A stretch of 64,000 nt of DNA, from assembly GCF_028688795.1 (NCBI RefSeq), contig NZ_JAQTXM010000021.1:1-64000 (forward strand). The letters run 5' to 3'. The notes beneath the pieces are model-generated. The model did not search any database. It had not been told where the DNA came from and saw only the letters and a list, made by a program, of their open reading frames with translations. Shown here piece by piece: positions 52,529-62,116 of the stretch. Numbering within the stretch: position 1 is the stretch's first letter; each line of letters begins with the position of its first letter. The translations under genes and the position numbers were made by a program. The stretch is from Rhodoferax sp. (GTDB lineage Bacteria > Pseudomonadota > Gammaproteobacteria > Burkholderiales > Burkholderiaceae_C).

Positions 52529-54862
52529 CTACTTAAAAACCATTGGGAACAACAGTGTCACGGTTGTTCCCCGCCCAAGCACGCTTTCAACCGCCACACT
52601 GCCTTGATGCAACGCCAGGATTTCATTGACGATGCTCATGCCCAAGCCTGTGCCCGAGACCTTGCCTGAGGTGTCGGCACGGTAAAACCGCTCACCTACG
52701 CGGCAGACTTGCCCGGATGTCATGCCAATGCCCTGGTCAGAAATTTGAATCGCCACCATGGCGGCTCGCGGTTCAATAAGGATGCTCACCTGACCCTGCA
52801 AGCTGGAGTACTTATAAGCGTTTGACAGCACATTCAAGACCGCCTGCATGGCTTTCTTACGGTCAGCAGCAATGAACAACGGTGACTCCGGTGCAGCCAG
52901 GGCGGGCGCTGTTCGCCCTGCCGGCCATTTGAAACTGCCCACCACATCCGCCACCAGGCGTTGCACGGGCGTAGTCTCAATGACGAAATCTTTGCCCTGA
53001 CGCGCCTCAATTCGAGCCAGGTCCAACAGCTCATTCAAAATGGACGACATCAATTCGGACTGACTGAAGATGATGTTCAAAAACTCCATCCTCTCAGCCG
53101 CATTGACCTTCTGCTTCAGTAGCACCTCGGCAAAACCATAAATACTGGCCATGGGGGTGCGCAGCTCATGCGCTGCCGTGCTCAGAAATTCGGATTTCAG
53201 GCGGTCCACCTCGATCTCGTGGGTGATATCCCGCAAATACAGGATTTGCGAAACACCCTCTGCTGCTGATTCACGCAGCCCCAATTCAAGTACCCGTTTG
53301 CTGGCATCCGCCAGTTCAATTACTTGGCGCTGTGCATGGTTTGGCCGGCTTGACGCGGTCTCGCCAACCAATGCTGGTGCAGCAACCCCCACCAGGAGGT
53401 TGGCACGCAGCGCGGCCAGGCCAGGAAATCTGGCTTGAGGCAAGCAAAGCAGCGCCAGCTTGTTTGAAAAATTGGCCTCGTCAACACCCATCACTTCATG
53501 CATAGGCAGCCCCGTCAAATCAGTGAAGGCCGGGCTGACATATTTAACGCGTTTGGCGCTATCAAAGGTCACGAAACCATCGGGGCTCAGGTCAAAAATA
53601 GCGTTGAGCTGCTCAACGTGCTCACGCAAATGCAGCTCGCGTTGGCTCAACGCCTGGGCCGTCGCCTTGAGTTCGGTGATGTCAAGACGGTTGCCCACAA
53701 TGAACCCACTGGGTGTGCGGTACTCCACCACCAACAGCCAACGGCCATCGGCCAATTGCTGCTCTATCAGCTCGCCATTGGCAGATTGGTGTTTTGCCAC
53801 GCGCTGCCTGACCCAAGCGTCCACATCCGGCATGGCATCTTTGTACTGACCGCGTTCAGCACCCTGACGAACAATCTCCTCAAACGTGGCACCCGGCACA
53901 ATCAGATCGCAGCTGGTTTCGTAAAAATTCAGAAAGGCATCGTTGCACAGGTAAAGCCTGTCTTGCGCGTCAAAAATGGAGAACCCCTGGTCAATGCTGT
54001 TGACCGCCTCATGCAGCAAGTTGCTGGACCGCTCAGCCGCCAGCTCGGCCGCTTTGCGTTCACTGATGTCCACAAAACTGCCCACCATGCGCAACGCAGC
54101 GCCCTGAGCATCGCGCTCCACCACATCGCCCCGGTCCAGCACCCACACCACCTGGCCATCCTTCAAGCGCATGCGGTGCTCGCTTTGGTAACGTGGCTTG
54201 CCCGCCAGGCATGCCTGCAATTTTTCCATCACCTGGGGCTTGTCATCGGGATGCAGCAGCGCCGCAAAGACAGGCAGCGGGTGTTGCAGGTAAGCGTCAT
54301 CCAGCCCGGCAATCTGGCACCAGCGCCGGTTGTGGGTGACGATGCCAGTGGCAATGTCCCAATCCCAAACCCCTTCACCAGTGGCATCAAGCACATAGCG
54401 CAGGCGTCGCTCGCTTTCTTCAAGCTTTTGCTGTGTTCGCTTGAGCTCCGAGACATCGTTGGCAATCACCAAAATCTGCTTTTTGCCCTCAGGCGTGGTC
54501 AGCGGGATTTTGATTGACTGGTAGTACTGGGTCTCGCCGGTGGCAGCATTGGTGGACGCTTCCATCACCACCTGGGTCTTGCCGCCCGCCATGACATCGC
54601 GCACGTTTTGCAGGTAAAAGGCCACCTGTTCGGCGTTCGGGTTAAAGGCCCCGTCGTCCTTGCCCACCAGCCCATCTGGGGTGGTGCCGTACAAGCCAGC
54701 CAGGGCCCGGTTGCCCAGCAGAAACTTGCCGTCCCAATCTTTCATCAGGATGATGTTGGGATTCTCATCAATCACCATGCGCAGCAGCGCATTGGCCTCC
54801 ATCAATCCGCCATCGGGATGATCGGCACGGCGGCGGGCAGGGTTTGTCATGGGTTCAATCAC
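52529..54862 (-). CDS. Multi-PAS sensor histidine kinase (HK1)
   Basis: A 777-aa soluble sensor kinase. Four PAS-type domains lie in the first 545 residues (MVIDENPNIILMKDWDGKFL; LDATGEGVWDWDIATG; AVNSIDQGFSIFDAQDRL; IFDLSPDGFVTFDSAKRV). A HisKA domain carries the phosphoacceptor His565 (STAAHELRTPM) and a HATPase domain follows (NVLSNAYKYS, DQGIGM, GTGLGMSIVNEI). There is no receiver domain, so it must phosphorylate a partner. From PAS4 onward it is closely similar to the kinase at 62117-63958, including the phrase VSQILYLRD, so the two are paralogues. It is last in the minus-strand signalling array and separated from HK2 by a dispersed repeat. Confidence 0.93.
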   Translation of the reverse strand: MIEPMTNPARRRADHPDGGLMEANALLRMVIDENPNIILMKDWDGKFLLGNRALAGLYGTTPDGLVGKDDGAFNPNAEQVAFYLQNVRDVMAGGKTQVVMEASTNAATGETQYYQSIKIPLTTPEGKKQILVIANDVSELKRTQQKLEESERRLRYVLDATGEGVWDWDIATGIVTHNRRWCQIAGLDDAYLQHPLPVFAALLHPDDKPQVMEKLQACLAGKPRYQSEHRMRLKDGQVVWVLDRGDVVERDAQGAALRMVGSFVDISERKAAELAAERSSNLLHEAVNSIDQGFSIFDAQDRLYLCNDAFLNFYETSCDLIVPGATFEEIVRQGAERGQYKDAMPDVDAWVRQRVAKHQSANGELIEQQLADGRWLLVVEYRTPSGFIVGNRLDITELKATAQALSQRELHLREHVEQLNAIFDLSPDGFVTFDSAKRVKYVSPAFTDLTGLPMHEVMGVDEANFSNKLALLCLPQARFPGLAALRANLLVGVAAPALVGETASSRPNHAQRQVIELADASKRVLELGLRESAAEGVSQILYLRDITHEIEVDRLKSEFLSTAAHELRTPMASIYGFAEVLLKQKVNAAERMEFLNIIFSQSELMSSILNELLDLARIEARQGKDFVIETTPVQRLVADVVGSFKWPAGRTAPALAAPESPLFIAADRKKAMQAVLNVLSNAYKYSSLQGQVSILIEPRAAMVAIQISDQGIGMTSGQVCRVGERFYRADTSGKVSGTGLGMSIVNEILALHQGSVAVESVLGRGTTVTLLFPMVFK

Positions 54863-54928
54863 TGTAAAAATAGTAGCTTCTTGCGCTTATGTATCAAGCG
54901 CTTGAGGCATAAAGAGCATAAATAATTT
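54863..54928. repeat. Dispersed repeat, copy 11
   Basis: TGTAAAAATAGTAGCTTCTTGCGCTT-ATGTATC-AAGCGCTTGAGGC, then AGAGCATAAATAATTT. The GCGCTT/AAGCGC arms pair perfectly. It lies between HK2 and HK1, in the only wide gap of the left part of the kinase array. Confidence 0.75.
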
Positions 54929-54940
54929 AACACCTAAACA

Positions 54941-57130
54941 TCACTTCAGCCAGCACCCCAATGCGGCTTCAAGCTTGCCAATGTCCAGCGGTTTGGCCAG
55001 GAAATCATCCATGCCCACGGCGAAACAATTTTGGCGATCTTCTTCATAAGCATTGGCGGTCAGCGCAATGATGGGCAAACGCGCCTTGCCCTGCGCGGCT
55101 TCCCATTGGCGAATTTGCGCGACCGCAGTCAGGCCATCCATGACCGGCATTTGCACATCCATCAGCGCCACGTCGGGCGCGCCGCCCTGGATGATGAAGT
55201 CCAGCGCTTGCTGGCCGTTCTCCACCATATTGAGTGTCAAGTCAAAATGCGCCAAATTTCGCAACACAGCATTGATCACCAGGCGATTCACCGCATTGTC
55301 CTCAGCCACCAAAATTTTGGCGCTCCTTTTTCGCGCTGGCAACATCGGCTCGGGGTCAGCCCCCGTTGTCGCACAGGGTGCAAGTTCCATCGGCTGCGGC
55401 AAGGTGGCGGCCACGGCGAGCCGAATGCGAAACCAAAAGCGTGCGCCCTGGCCTGCCTCGCTTTCAATGCCCGCTTCGCCCCCCATCAACTCAGCCAAGC
55501 GGCTCACAATCGACAACCCCAACCCGGTGCCACCAAAATTGCGGGTGATGGAGTTGTCTGCCTGGCGAAACGACTGAAACAACATGCCCTGTTGCTCGGT
55601 TGTCAAACCAATGCCCGAGTCTGTCACGGAAAACACCAGTTCGGCAAAGCCATCCTGCCGCGCTAGCTCGGTCGCTAGTACCCGCACGCCACCTTGCGCC
55701 GTGAATTTGATGGCATTTCCCACCAGGTTAGAGACCATCTGCCTCAACCTTGAGGGGTCGCCCAAATAGCGAACGCCAGCAGGCCCTTGCCACTTTGCTT
55801 CCAACTGCAATCCTTTGGCATGTGCGACCTCGGCAAACAAGGTATTGATGTCATCGACCACGGATGCGGGCGCAAAGGCCATGGTCTCCAACGCGAGCTT
55901 GCCCGCCTCCACCGTGGAGAAGTCCAGAATGTCGTTCAGCAGCATCAGCAGCCCGCGCCCGGAGTCAAGAATGGTTTGTGCGTACTGCATGCGGTCAGAC
56001 TCGGGCACCTGCGGCTTCACCAGCAATTGCGCCATGCCCAAAATACCGTTCATCGGGGTGCGAAGCTCATGGTTCATGGTGGCCAGAAACTGGCTTTTGG
56101 CAAGCGACGCGGCTTCAGCGGTCTGTTTGGCCTGTTGCAGGTCAGACACATCAAACACAATGGTGTAAAAGCCCTGCACTTCGCCCGCCACCAGTTGAGG
56201 CACATATTGCGTTAAGGTTTGACGCTGGCACTTGCCGTAGGGGTCTGGGATGGTGCGCTCGAAATGTTGCGCCTGCCCTGTAAGCACACGCTCAATGTAA
56301 GGCAGATTGCGCTGATACAGGTCTTCACCAACCACCTCGCGAAAGTGCTTGCCAGGCATGGTGGCAGGGTCAACCGCAAACCACTGCGCATAGGCCATGT
56401 TGCCAAAGCGGTTGATCAAATGCTTGTCCCACGAGCCGATGATGGCCGGCACATGGTCAATGATGGTTTGAAGCACTTGCTCTTGTTCGCGCAGGCGTTC
56501 ATCGGCCAGCAAGCGGTGTTGGGCTTCGCGCTGCGCTTGGGACAACAATTTTTGTCCACGGTACTGGGTGAAGTAAACAGCGCCTGCCGCCATGACAAAC
56601 GAGATCGTGGAAACGATCCATTGCGTCACACCCACGGTGTAATTTGGCGCGGGCAACACACCCGAATTCTCAGCCAGGATCAAGCCCAGAATCGCCAGCG
56701 AACTCGCCACGGTGGCCATCACAATGCCACGCACCTGATACAAACTGCCGACCAGAATCACCCAGAATATAAAGAACGACGCCGTTGGCGTGCGGATAGT
56801 TCCCAGGCTGATGCTGGCCAAAATGATCACGACAAAAAGGAGCGCGCCCAGGGTCGCAGAGACCAGCGCCAGTTTGCCTGCATGTACCATGCGCCTCGCC
56901 AGCAACAGCGCCACAAACCACACCACCGTCACCAACCGCGCGCCGGCGGGTGTGTTGTTTCCCACCAAACCACCGGCAATCACGACCAAGGTCGTCGACA
57001 GACACAAAAGAATGAGCCCGTTAAGCAAGCTGGCACGTTGAGTTTTGGCTTCATCGCCCTCAAAAACAGGCGGCGCCAGCCAGCGCGTGGCTGCACTCAT
57101 GAGGTTTGTATCTGCGGGATTTTTCATCAA
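54941..57130 (-). CDS. Hybrid sensor kinase with membrane sensor, PAS and receiver (HK2)
   Basis: A 729-aa hybrid kinase. About six helices in residues 30-190 (ILLCLSTTLVVIAGGLVG, LVTVVWFVALLLARRMV, FVMAAGAVYFTQY) form an unassigned integral membrane sensor. A PAS domain covers about 215-335 (IIDHVPAIIGSWDKHLINRF). HisKA has His354 (TMNHELRTPMNG), and HATPase includes NLVGNAIKFTAQGG and GGTGLGLSIVSRL. A C-terminal receiver domain (AKILVAEDNAVNRLVINAVL, phospho-Asp in DVALMDVQMPVMDG) ends the protein. The start overlaps the stop of the RpfG-like gene (ATGA), so the two are translationally coupled. A histidine phosphotransfer domain is needed and may be that of HK3. Confidence 0.93.
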   Translation of the reverse strand: MMKNPADTNLMSAATRWLAPPVFEGDEAKTQRASLLNGLILLCLSTTLVVIAGGLVGNNTPAGARLVTVVWFVALLLARRMVHAGKLALVSATLGALLFVVIILASISLGTIRTPTASFFIFWVILVGSLYQVRGIVMATVASSLAILGLILAENSGVLPAPNYTVGVTQWIVSTISFVMAAGAVYFTQYRGQKLLSQAQREAQHRLLADERLREQEQVLQTIIDHVPAIIGSWDKHLINRFGNMAYAQWFAVDPATMPGKHFREVVGEDLYQRNLPYIERVLTGQAQHFERTIPDPYGKCQRQTLTQYVPQLVAGEVQGFYTIVFDVSDLQQAKQTAEAASLAKSQFLATMNHELRTPMNGILGMAQLLVKPQVPESDRMQYAQTILDSGRGLLMLLNDILDFSTVEAGKLALETMAFAPASVVDDINTLFAEVAHAKGLQLEAKWQGPAGVRYLGDPSRLRQMVSNLVGNAIKFTAQGGVRVLATELARQDGFAELVFSVTDSGIGLTTEQQGMLFQSFRQADNSITRNFGGTGLGLSIVSRLAELMGGEAGIESEAGQGARFWFRIRLAVAATLPQPMELAPCATTGADPEPMLPARKRSAKILVAEDNAVNRLVINAVLRNLAHFDLTLNMVENGQQALDFIIQGGAPDVALMDVQMPVMDGLTAVAQIRQWEAAQGKARLPIIALTANAYEEDRQNCFAVGMDDFLAKPLDIGKLEAALGCWLK

Positions 57131-58314
57131 AGACGCCCTGCACTCGCAATATATTTGTCGAACACATCGCCAGTGGCAGTATCTAAAAAAGCGGCTTTTG
57201 TCTGCAACTCTGAATCGCTGTCGGCAAAGCGACTTGCAATGTCCTGAAACTCAGCGCCCAGCGTCAAAAATGCATCCACCACATCGGGGTCAAAGTGCTT
57301 GCCACGCCCTTGCACAATGATGTCCGTTGCTTGTTCATGGCTCATGCCGGGCTTGTAAACACGCTTACTGATGAGTGCGTCATACACATCAGCAATAGCC
57401 ATCAACCGCGCCGGAATCGGTATGGCATCGCCGGCCAAACCCTGCGGGTAGCCTGAACCATCCCATTTTTCGTGATGCGAATAGACTATTTGCTTGGCAA
57501 TTTCCAAAAATTCGATGCTCGCCCCTGCCGCCTCTTGCGCATGACTGAGCGCATCAAAACCCAGCCGGGGGTGGGCTTTCATGATCTCAAACTCGTGCGG
57601 CTCATAGCGACCGGGTTTGAGCAAAATGCGGTCTGGTATGCCCACCTTGCCTATGTCGTGCAGCGGCGCGCACTGGTACAACATGTCGATCAACGCATCA
57701 TTGAGCACATTGAGAAATCTCGGATGCGAGCGCAGGCGCCTGGCCAGGACGCGAATGTAGTTTTGGGTGCGGCGCAGGTGGCTGCCGGTTTCAAGGTCAC
57801 GCACCTCCGCCAGGGATGCCAATGCCAAGATCGTGACCTGCTGAAGCTCGGCCAGATCGCGCGCGCGCTTGCTTACCTCATACTCCAGGTACTCATTGTT
57901 GACACGCATGGTGCGAACATATGACGCTTCAAGAAAATGCGCCCGCACGCGAGACAACAGTATCTCGGGAATGATCGGACGCGTGATGTAGTCCACTGCG
58001 CCCATCGCCATGCCCATTTCTTCGCTGATGGCTTCTGTCTTGCTGGTCAGAAAAATCACCGGGATGTGCTTAGTGTGCTTGTCGACTTTGAGCCTTCGGC
58101 AAACTTCATAGCCACTGATGTCGGGCATCATGATGTCAAGCAAGATCAAATCTGGCTGTTCTTCACTGACAATTTTGAGCGCCTTGGCTCCATGGTTGAC
58201 CGCTTTGACGGTGTACAGCTTGCAGAGCAGGTTACCCAACAAACTCAGGTTGGCAGGTGAGTCATCCACGATCAATACAGTGGGCTTCACCGGTAAAAAC
58301 AAATCCATGACCAT
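57127..58314 (-). CDS. Response regulator with HD-GYP output (RpfG-like c-di-GMP phosphodiesterase)
   Basis: A 395-aa two-domain protein. The receiver (residues 10-130) has VLIVDDSPANLSLL, the phospho-Asp in LILLDIMMPDISG and the conserved Lys in IFLTSKTEAI. A linking helix leads to an HD-GYP domain with GSHLRRTQNYIRVLA, PLHDIGKVGIPDRILLKPG (HD), and YSHHEKWDGSGYPQGLAGD (HHE...GYP); all catalytic residues are present. It should break down c-di-GMP when phosphorylated, as RpfG does with RpfC. It sits between HK2 (4-bp overlap) and HK3 (4-bp gap), so it is the natural output of the kinase array. Confidence 0.94.
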   Translation of the reverse strand: MVMDLFLPVKPTVLIVDDSPANLSLLGNLLCKLYTVKAVNHGAKALKIVSEEQPDLILLDIMMPDISGYEVCRRLKVDKHTKHIPVIFLTSKTEAISEEMGMAMGAVDYITRPIIPEILLSRVRAHFLEASYVRTMRVNNEYLEYEVSKRARDLAELQQVTILALASLAEVRDLETGSHLRRTQNYIRVLARRLRSHPRFLNVLNDALIDMLYQCAPLHDIGKVGIPDRILLKPGRYEPHEFEIMKAHPRLGFDALSHAQEAAGASIEFLEIAKQIVYSHHEKWDGSGYPQGLAGDAIPIPARLMAIADVYDALISKRVYKPGMSHEQATDIIVQGRGKHFDPDVVDAFLTLGAEFQDIASRFADSDSELQTKAAFLDTATGDVFDKYIASAGRL

Positions 58315-58318
58315 CTTT

Positions 58319-61300
58319 CTAATTCAAAACAATGTGCGCAGCAACGGCTGCTTCCTGCAAGGTCACCAGCGCCTCTGAAAAATCAAAGTTTTGCACTTGC
58401 GTTTGCAATGGAATGAAGGTGTCAGCCAAACCGGCGTGCAACAGTTTGCTGTGGGATTGCAGCAGTTGCTCAGCCTCGATGCTGTTGGCACGCAGCAGGT
58501 CTGCCAGCTCAATACAGACCAGGCTCAGCTGCTTGGGGTCGACCGCCTGATGGCTTGAAGAAGCCGCTTCATTTAAAGGTAAAACAAGCTGTAGAGCATA
58601 TTCCAAATGCGCAAGATGCTTCAAAATTGGTAGCACAAAAAGCTTCAGGTCGAGGGCCACTGAATGGCCGTTCCGGCCCGCAAGGGTAATGTCTGAGCGT
58701 GTAATGCCCGCCTTTGCCAGGTCGGCAGCAACAAGCTGACTCAGCACTTGCTCCAGCTCGGCACTCAAGGCACCGCACTCCGTGGCGCCAATGTTGCCGG
58801 CCACGCCCTTGAGGCTATGCACCAAGCGCTCGGCATCGTCAAACCGACCTTGGTCGAGCGCGCTTTGCAGCTGCGCTGGCAAGGCTTGGATGCTGCGCAA
58901 AAACTTGGCCAACAGTGTGGTGTAAAGCGTTTGGTTGTTGGCGCACAGGCGCAGGCCCAAGTTTGTATCAATGCCGGGAATGGACAACAACTGAACCCCG
59001 GCCATCGACTTATCACCCCACTGGGCCAGGCAGGCGAACAGGGCATCAGGGTCGATCGGCTTGGCCAGGTGGGCGTTCATGCCTTCGGTCAGGCAGCGGC
59101 TGGCCTCTTGGGCGCTGGCGTGGGCCGTCAGGGCGATGATCGGCAGCTTCTCAAAGCGCAGCTGCTGGCGCAATGCCAGCGTGGCCTGATGCCCATCCAG
59201 CACCGGCATTTGCAAATCCATCAGCACCAGGCTGTAGGGTAAAGGATCAGGAGCCGCGTGCAACAAATCCAGCGCCTGCTGACCGTTACCTGCCACAGTC
59301 ACATGCACACCAAATGAAGCCATCAACTCACGGGCAATTTGCTGGTTGATCTCGTTGTCTTCCACCAGCAGCACGCTCAAGCCCGCAAGTTTGTCATGGT
59401 GGTCCATTGGCAAATTGCCCATGCTCAAGGCGATCGGGTACGGGCGAATGAGGCCCGCCAGCGTGTCCCACAGCCGGGACTGACTTACTGGCTTGTCCAG
59501 AAAAGCGTTGACCCCAACCGCGGTACCCTCGGTGCGCGCCTCATCCGCGCCAAAGGCCGTCACCAGCACCACCGCAGGTTGGTGCGCCAGGGTGGTGTCT
59601 TGCACAATGCGCCTGGTGGCATCAAGACCATCCATGCCCGGCATCTGCCAATCCATCATGACAAGTTCGTAAGGGTCGGCCAGATCAGCACCGCGCAGGG
59701 CGCTTAAGCCCTCGGCCCCGCCCGCCACCGCGTGCGCTCGTAGCCCCAAACTGGTCAACTGCTCGGTCAAAATTTGTCGTGCGGAATCGTTGTCGTCGAC
59801 CACCAGGACACGCATGCCATGCTCAGTTCGGGCGGGTAAGGGCACGCGGGTTTGCTGTGCCGACTCACCGAACCAAAGGGTGGCCACAAAGGTACTGCCC
59901 ACATCGGGTTCAGAACTAACCCTGATGTCCCCGCCCATCATCTCGACAAAACGCTTGGAAATAGCCAGCCCCAGCCCGGTGCCACCAAAGCGCCGGGTGG
60001 TGGAACTGTCTGCCTGGTTGAATGAGGTGAACAAGCTCTGGCATTGCCGCTCGGTCATGCCAATGCCGGTGTCGCTCACGCTCACTTGCAGTTGCACCCG
60101 GTTGGCCGCATCGGCCTGATCCAAGCTGTCAATCAGGCGCGGCATTAGCGCGATGCCCACCTTGACCTGGCCTGTTTCAGTGAACTTGATGGCGTTGCTG
60201 ATCAGGTTGGTCAGCACTTGCTTGAATCGGGTGGCATCGCCCAGCAAGGCCTGCGGGACGCCTGGCTGCACATGAATCAAAAATTCAAGATTTTTCTCAC
60301 GCGCTTTTTGCGCCACTAGCGTGCTCACACTGTCCAGCACGTTGTCTAGCCAGAATGGCACAGACTCCAGCGTCATCTTGTCGGCTTCCATTTTGGAGTA
60401 ATCCAGAATGTCATTGATGATGCCCAGCAGCGCTTTGCCTTCACTGTGGATTTTTTTCACATAGTCGCGCTGTTTATCGTTCAACGCAGTTTTCAGCGCC
60501 AAGTGCGACAGGCCAATGACAGCATTCATCGGGGTGCGAATCTCGTGGCTCATATTCGCCAAAAATTCACTCTTGGCGCGGGTCGCTTCTTCAGCCATGT
60601 TTTTGGCGTCTTGGGTCTGCACCACTTGCACGTGCAGTTCTTCGGCCTGGTTGCGCAGTTCTTCTTGCTGAACCGTGAGCTCTTCTTCAGACTGCTGCAA
60701 CTCATGCGCCTGCGCCAGGGTTTGGGTGAGCAACTCACGGGTGACACGGTTGCGCTCCAAAATTTCCAGATTTAACGCCACCAGAGGCAGCAACTCGTCC
60801 AGCAAAGCCTGGTGGCGTGCATTGAAAGCCCCCACACTGCACAGCTCCAGTACCGCCATCACCTGGTTGCTGCCGACACTGATCACCGGGGTGATCAACA
60901 CATTGCGCGGCTGGGCATCCAACAAGCCAGAGGTCAAGCGCAAATGCGATTGCGCCACATCCGTCAAAGACAGGGGTCTGGCTTGGCTGGCGCACAAACC
61001 CACCAGTCCCTGCCCGATGGCAAAGCTCTCTGGCACATTCTCCGCATGGGTCACACCGAAAGAACCTGCCAACCCATAGTGCTGCGGGGTGGCTTGCCAC
61101 ACATACATCAGGCTGGCTTGGGCACCCACCAAATTGCCCAACTGCGTCATCAAGGTGCGGGCAAACTCGCGCTCGTCTTCAATACGCAAAACGCTGGCTT
61201 CCACATCAGCAGCACTGGCTTTGACCCACCGCTGGGTCTCCACGTCACGTGCGGCTTGCTGCAGCACAGTGATGGAGCGGGCCATGTCGCCGATCTCATT

Positions 61301-62044
61301 GCCAAAATCAGTGTGTGGTACGGCTTGATCCAACTGGCCTTGGGCCATCCCGTCCACACTGGCGCGCAACCGCTCAATGGGGCCACGCACCGATGCTGCC
61401 AGCAACAAACCCACGCCTAAGCCGGCCAGCAAGCCAATCAACAGCAGGGACAGGCTCAGGTGTTCGGTGCTGCGGGCAAACTGTTGTGCATCGTGCCACG
61501 CCTGCAACGCACCTGCTTCCTTCTTCTTGACCAACTCGGCCATCAGCCGGTCGCTTTCTGTAAACACCGCCACGTTATGCGCTTTGAACAGTTCCGTCGC
61601 CGTGCCATTGACGCTGAAGTGAGCGTTGTCTGTCACTTGGCTCAAAATATGGTTAACACTTTCCAGGTACAGCGTCACGCTGTCCTGCGTGGCGACCAGC
61701 AGGCGCTGATTTTCATTTTCCACAAAATGCGGTTTGCTTTGTTCAATACTGTGCAACAGCAACTGGCGCGCAGCGCTGAGGTCCTGATGCGCTTTGAGGC
61801 GCTCGCCGGCATTGGGCGCCAGCAGCATTTGCCGCAGTGCGCGGCCCACTTCCATCAAATGGATATTGGCCTCCTTGATGGCCGATATACCCAGCACTTC
61901 CAACTCATACATGCGTCGCACCTGCTCGGCTTGCTGGCGCGCGCTGTAAATCGCCTGGGCACCAATCACCACCGTAAGCCCCAACAGCAAACCAATCCCC
62001 CAGCGCAGTTTGTTACCCAGCGTAAGGCGCTCAATAAAGTTCAT
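58319..62044 (-). CDS. Large hybrid kinase: 4HB sensor-HAMP-GAF-HK-REC-REC-HPt (HK3)
   Basis: A 1241-aa phosphorelay protein. Two helices ([39 protein letters not shown]) flank a helical periplasmic sensor (residues 30-200) like those of chemoreceptors. HAMP ([20 protein letters not shown]), a GAF-like domain ([17 protein letters not shown]) and a coiled coil ([20 protein letters not shown]) follow. HisKA has His500 ([18 protein letters not shown]), then HATPase ([19 protein letters not shown]). Two receivers follow ([22 protein letters not shown]), then an HPt domain ([15 protein letters not shown]). It contains every relay step itself and its HPt could serve HK2 and the RpfG-like regulator, whose start lies 4 bp after its stop. 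Confidence 0.94.
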   Translation of the reverse strand: MNFIERLTLGNKLRWGIGLLLGLTVVIGAQAIYSARQQAEQVRRMYELEVLGISAIKEANIHLMEVGRALRQMLLAPNAGERLKAHQDLSAARQLLLHSIEQSKPHFVENENQRLLVATQDSVTLYLESVNHILSQVTDNAHFSVNGTATELFKAHNVAVFTESDRLMAELVKKKEAGALQAWHDAQQFARSTEHLSLSLLLIGLLAGLGVGLLLAASVRGPIERLRASVDGMAQGQLDQAVPHTDFGNEIGDMARSITVLQQAARDVETQRWVKASAADVEASVLRIEDEREFARTLMTQLGNLVGAQASLMYVWQATPQHYGLAGSFGVTHAENVPESFAIGQGLVGLCASQARPLSLTDVAQSHLRLTSGLLDAQPRNVLITPVISVGSNQVMAVLELCSVGAFNARHQALLDELLPLVALNLEILERNRVTRELLTQTLAQAHELQQSEEELTVQQEELRNQAEELHVQVVQTQDAKNMAEEATRAKSEFLANMSHEIRTPMNAVIGLSHLALKTALNDKQRDYVKKIHSEGKALLGIINDILDYSKMEADKMTLESVPFWLDNVLDSVSTLVAQKAREKNLEFLIHVQPGVPQALLGDATRFKQVLTNLISNAIKFTETGQVKVGIALMPRLIDSLDQADAANRVQLQVSVSDTGIGMTERQCQSLFTSFNQADSSTTRRFGGTGLGLAISKRFVEMMGGDIRVSSEPDVGSTFVATLWFGESAQQTRVPLPARTEHGMRVLVVDDNDSARQILTEQLTSLGLRAHAVAGGAEGLSALRGADLADPYELVMMDWQMPGMDGLDATRRIVQDTTLAHQPAVVLVTAFGADEARTEGTAVGVNAFLDKPVSQSRLWDTLAGLIRPYPIALSMGNLPMDHHDKLAGLSVLLVEDNEINQQIARELMASFGVHVTVAGNGQQALDLLHAAPDPLPYSLVLMDLQMPVLDGHQATLALRQQLRFEKLPIIALTAHASAQEASRCLTEGMNAHLAKPIDPDALFACLAQWGDKSMAGVQLLSIPGIDTNLGLRLCANNQTLYTTLLAKFLRSIQALPAQLQSALDQGRFDDAERLVHSLKGVAGNIGATECGALSAELEQVLSQLVAADLAKAGITRSDITLAGRNGHSVALDLKLFVLPILKHLAHLEYALQLVLPLNEAASSSHQAVDPKQLSLVCIELADLLRANSIEAEQLLQSHSKLLHAGLADTFIPLQTQVQNFDFSEALVTLQEAAVAAHIVLN

Positions 62045-62116
62045 GATTTTGACGTCCGACGATGTCGGTCACTTGTTGGCTAGCCATTTTGAACAGTTGG
62101 GTCAGTTGCACAAAAA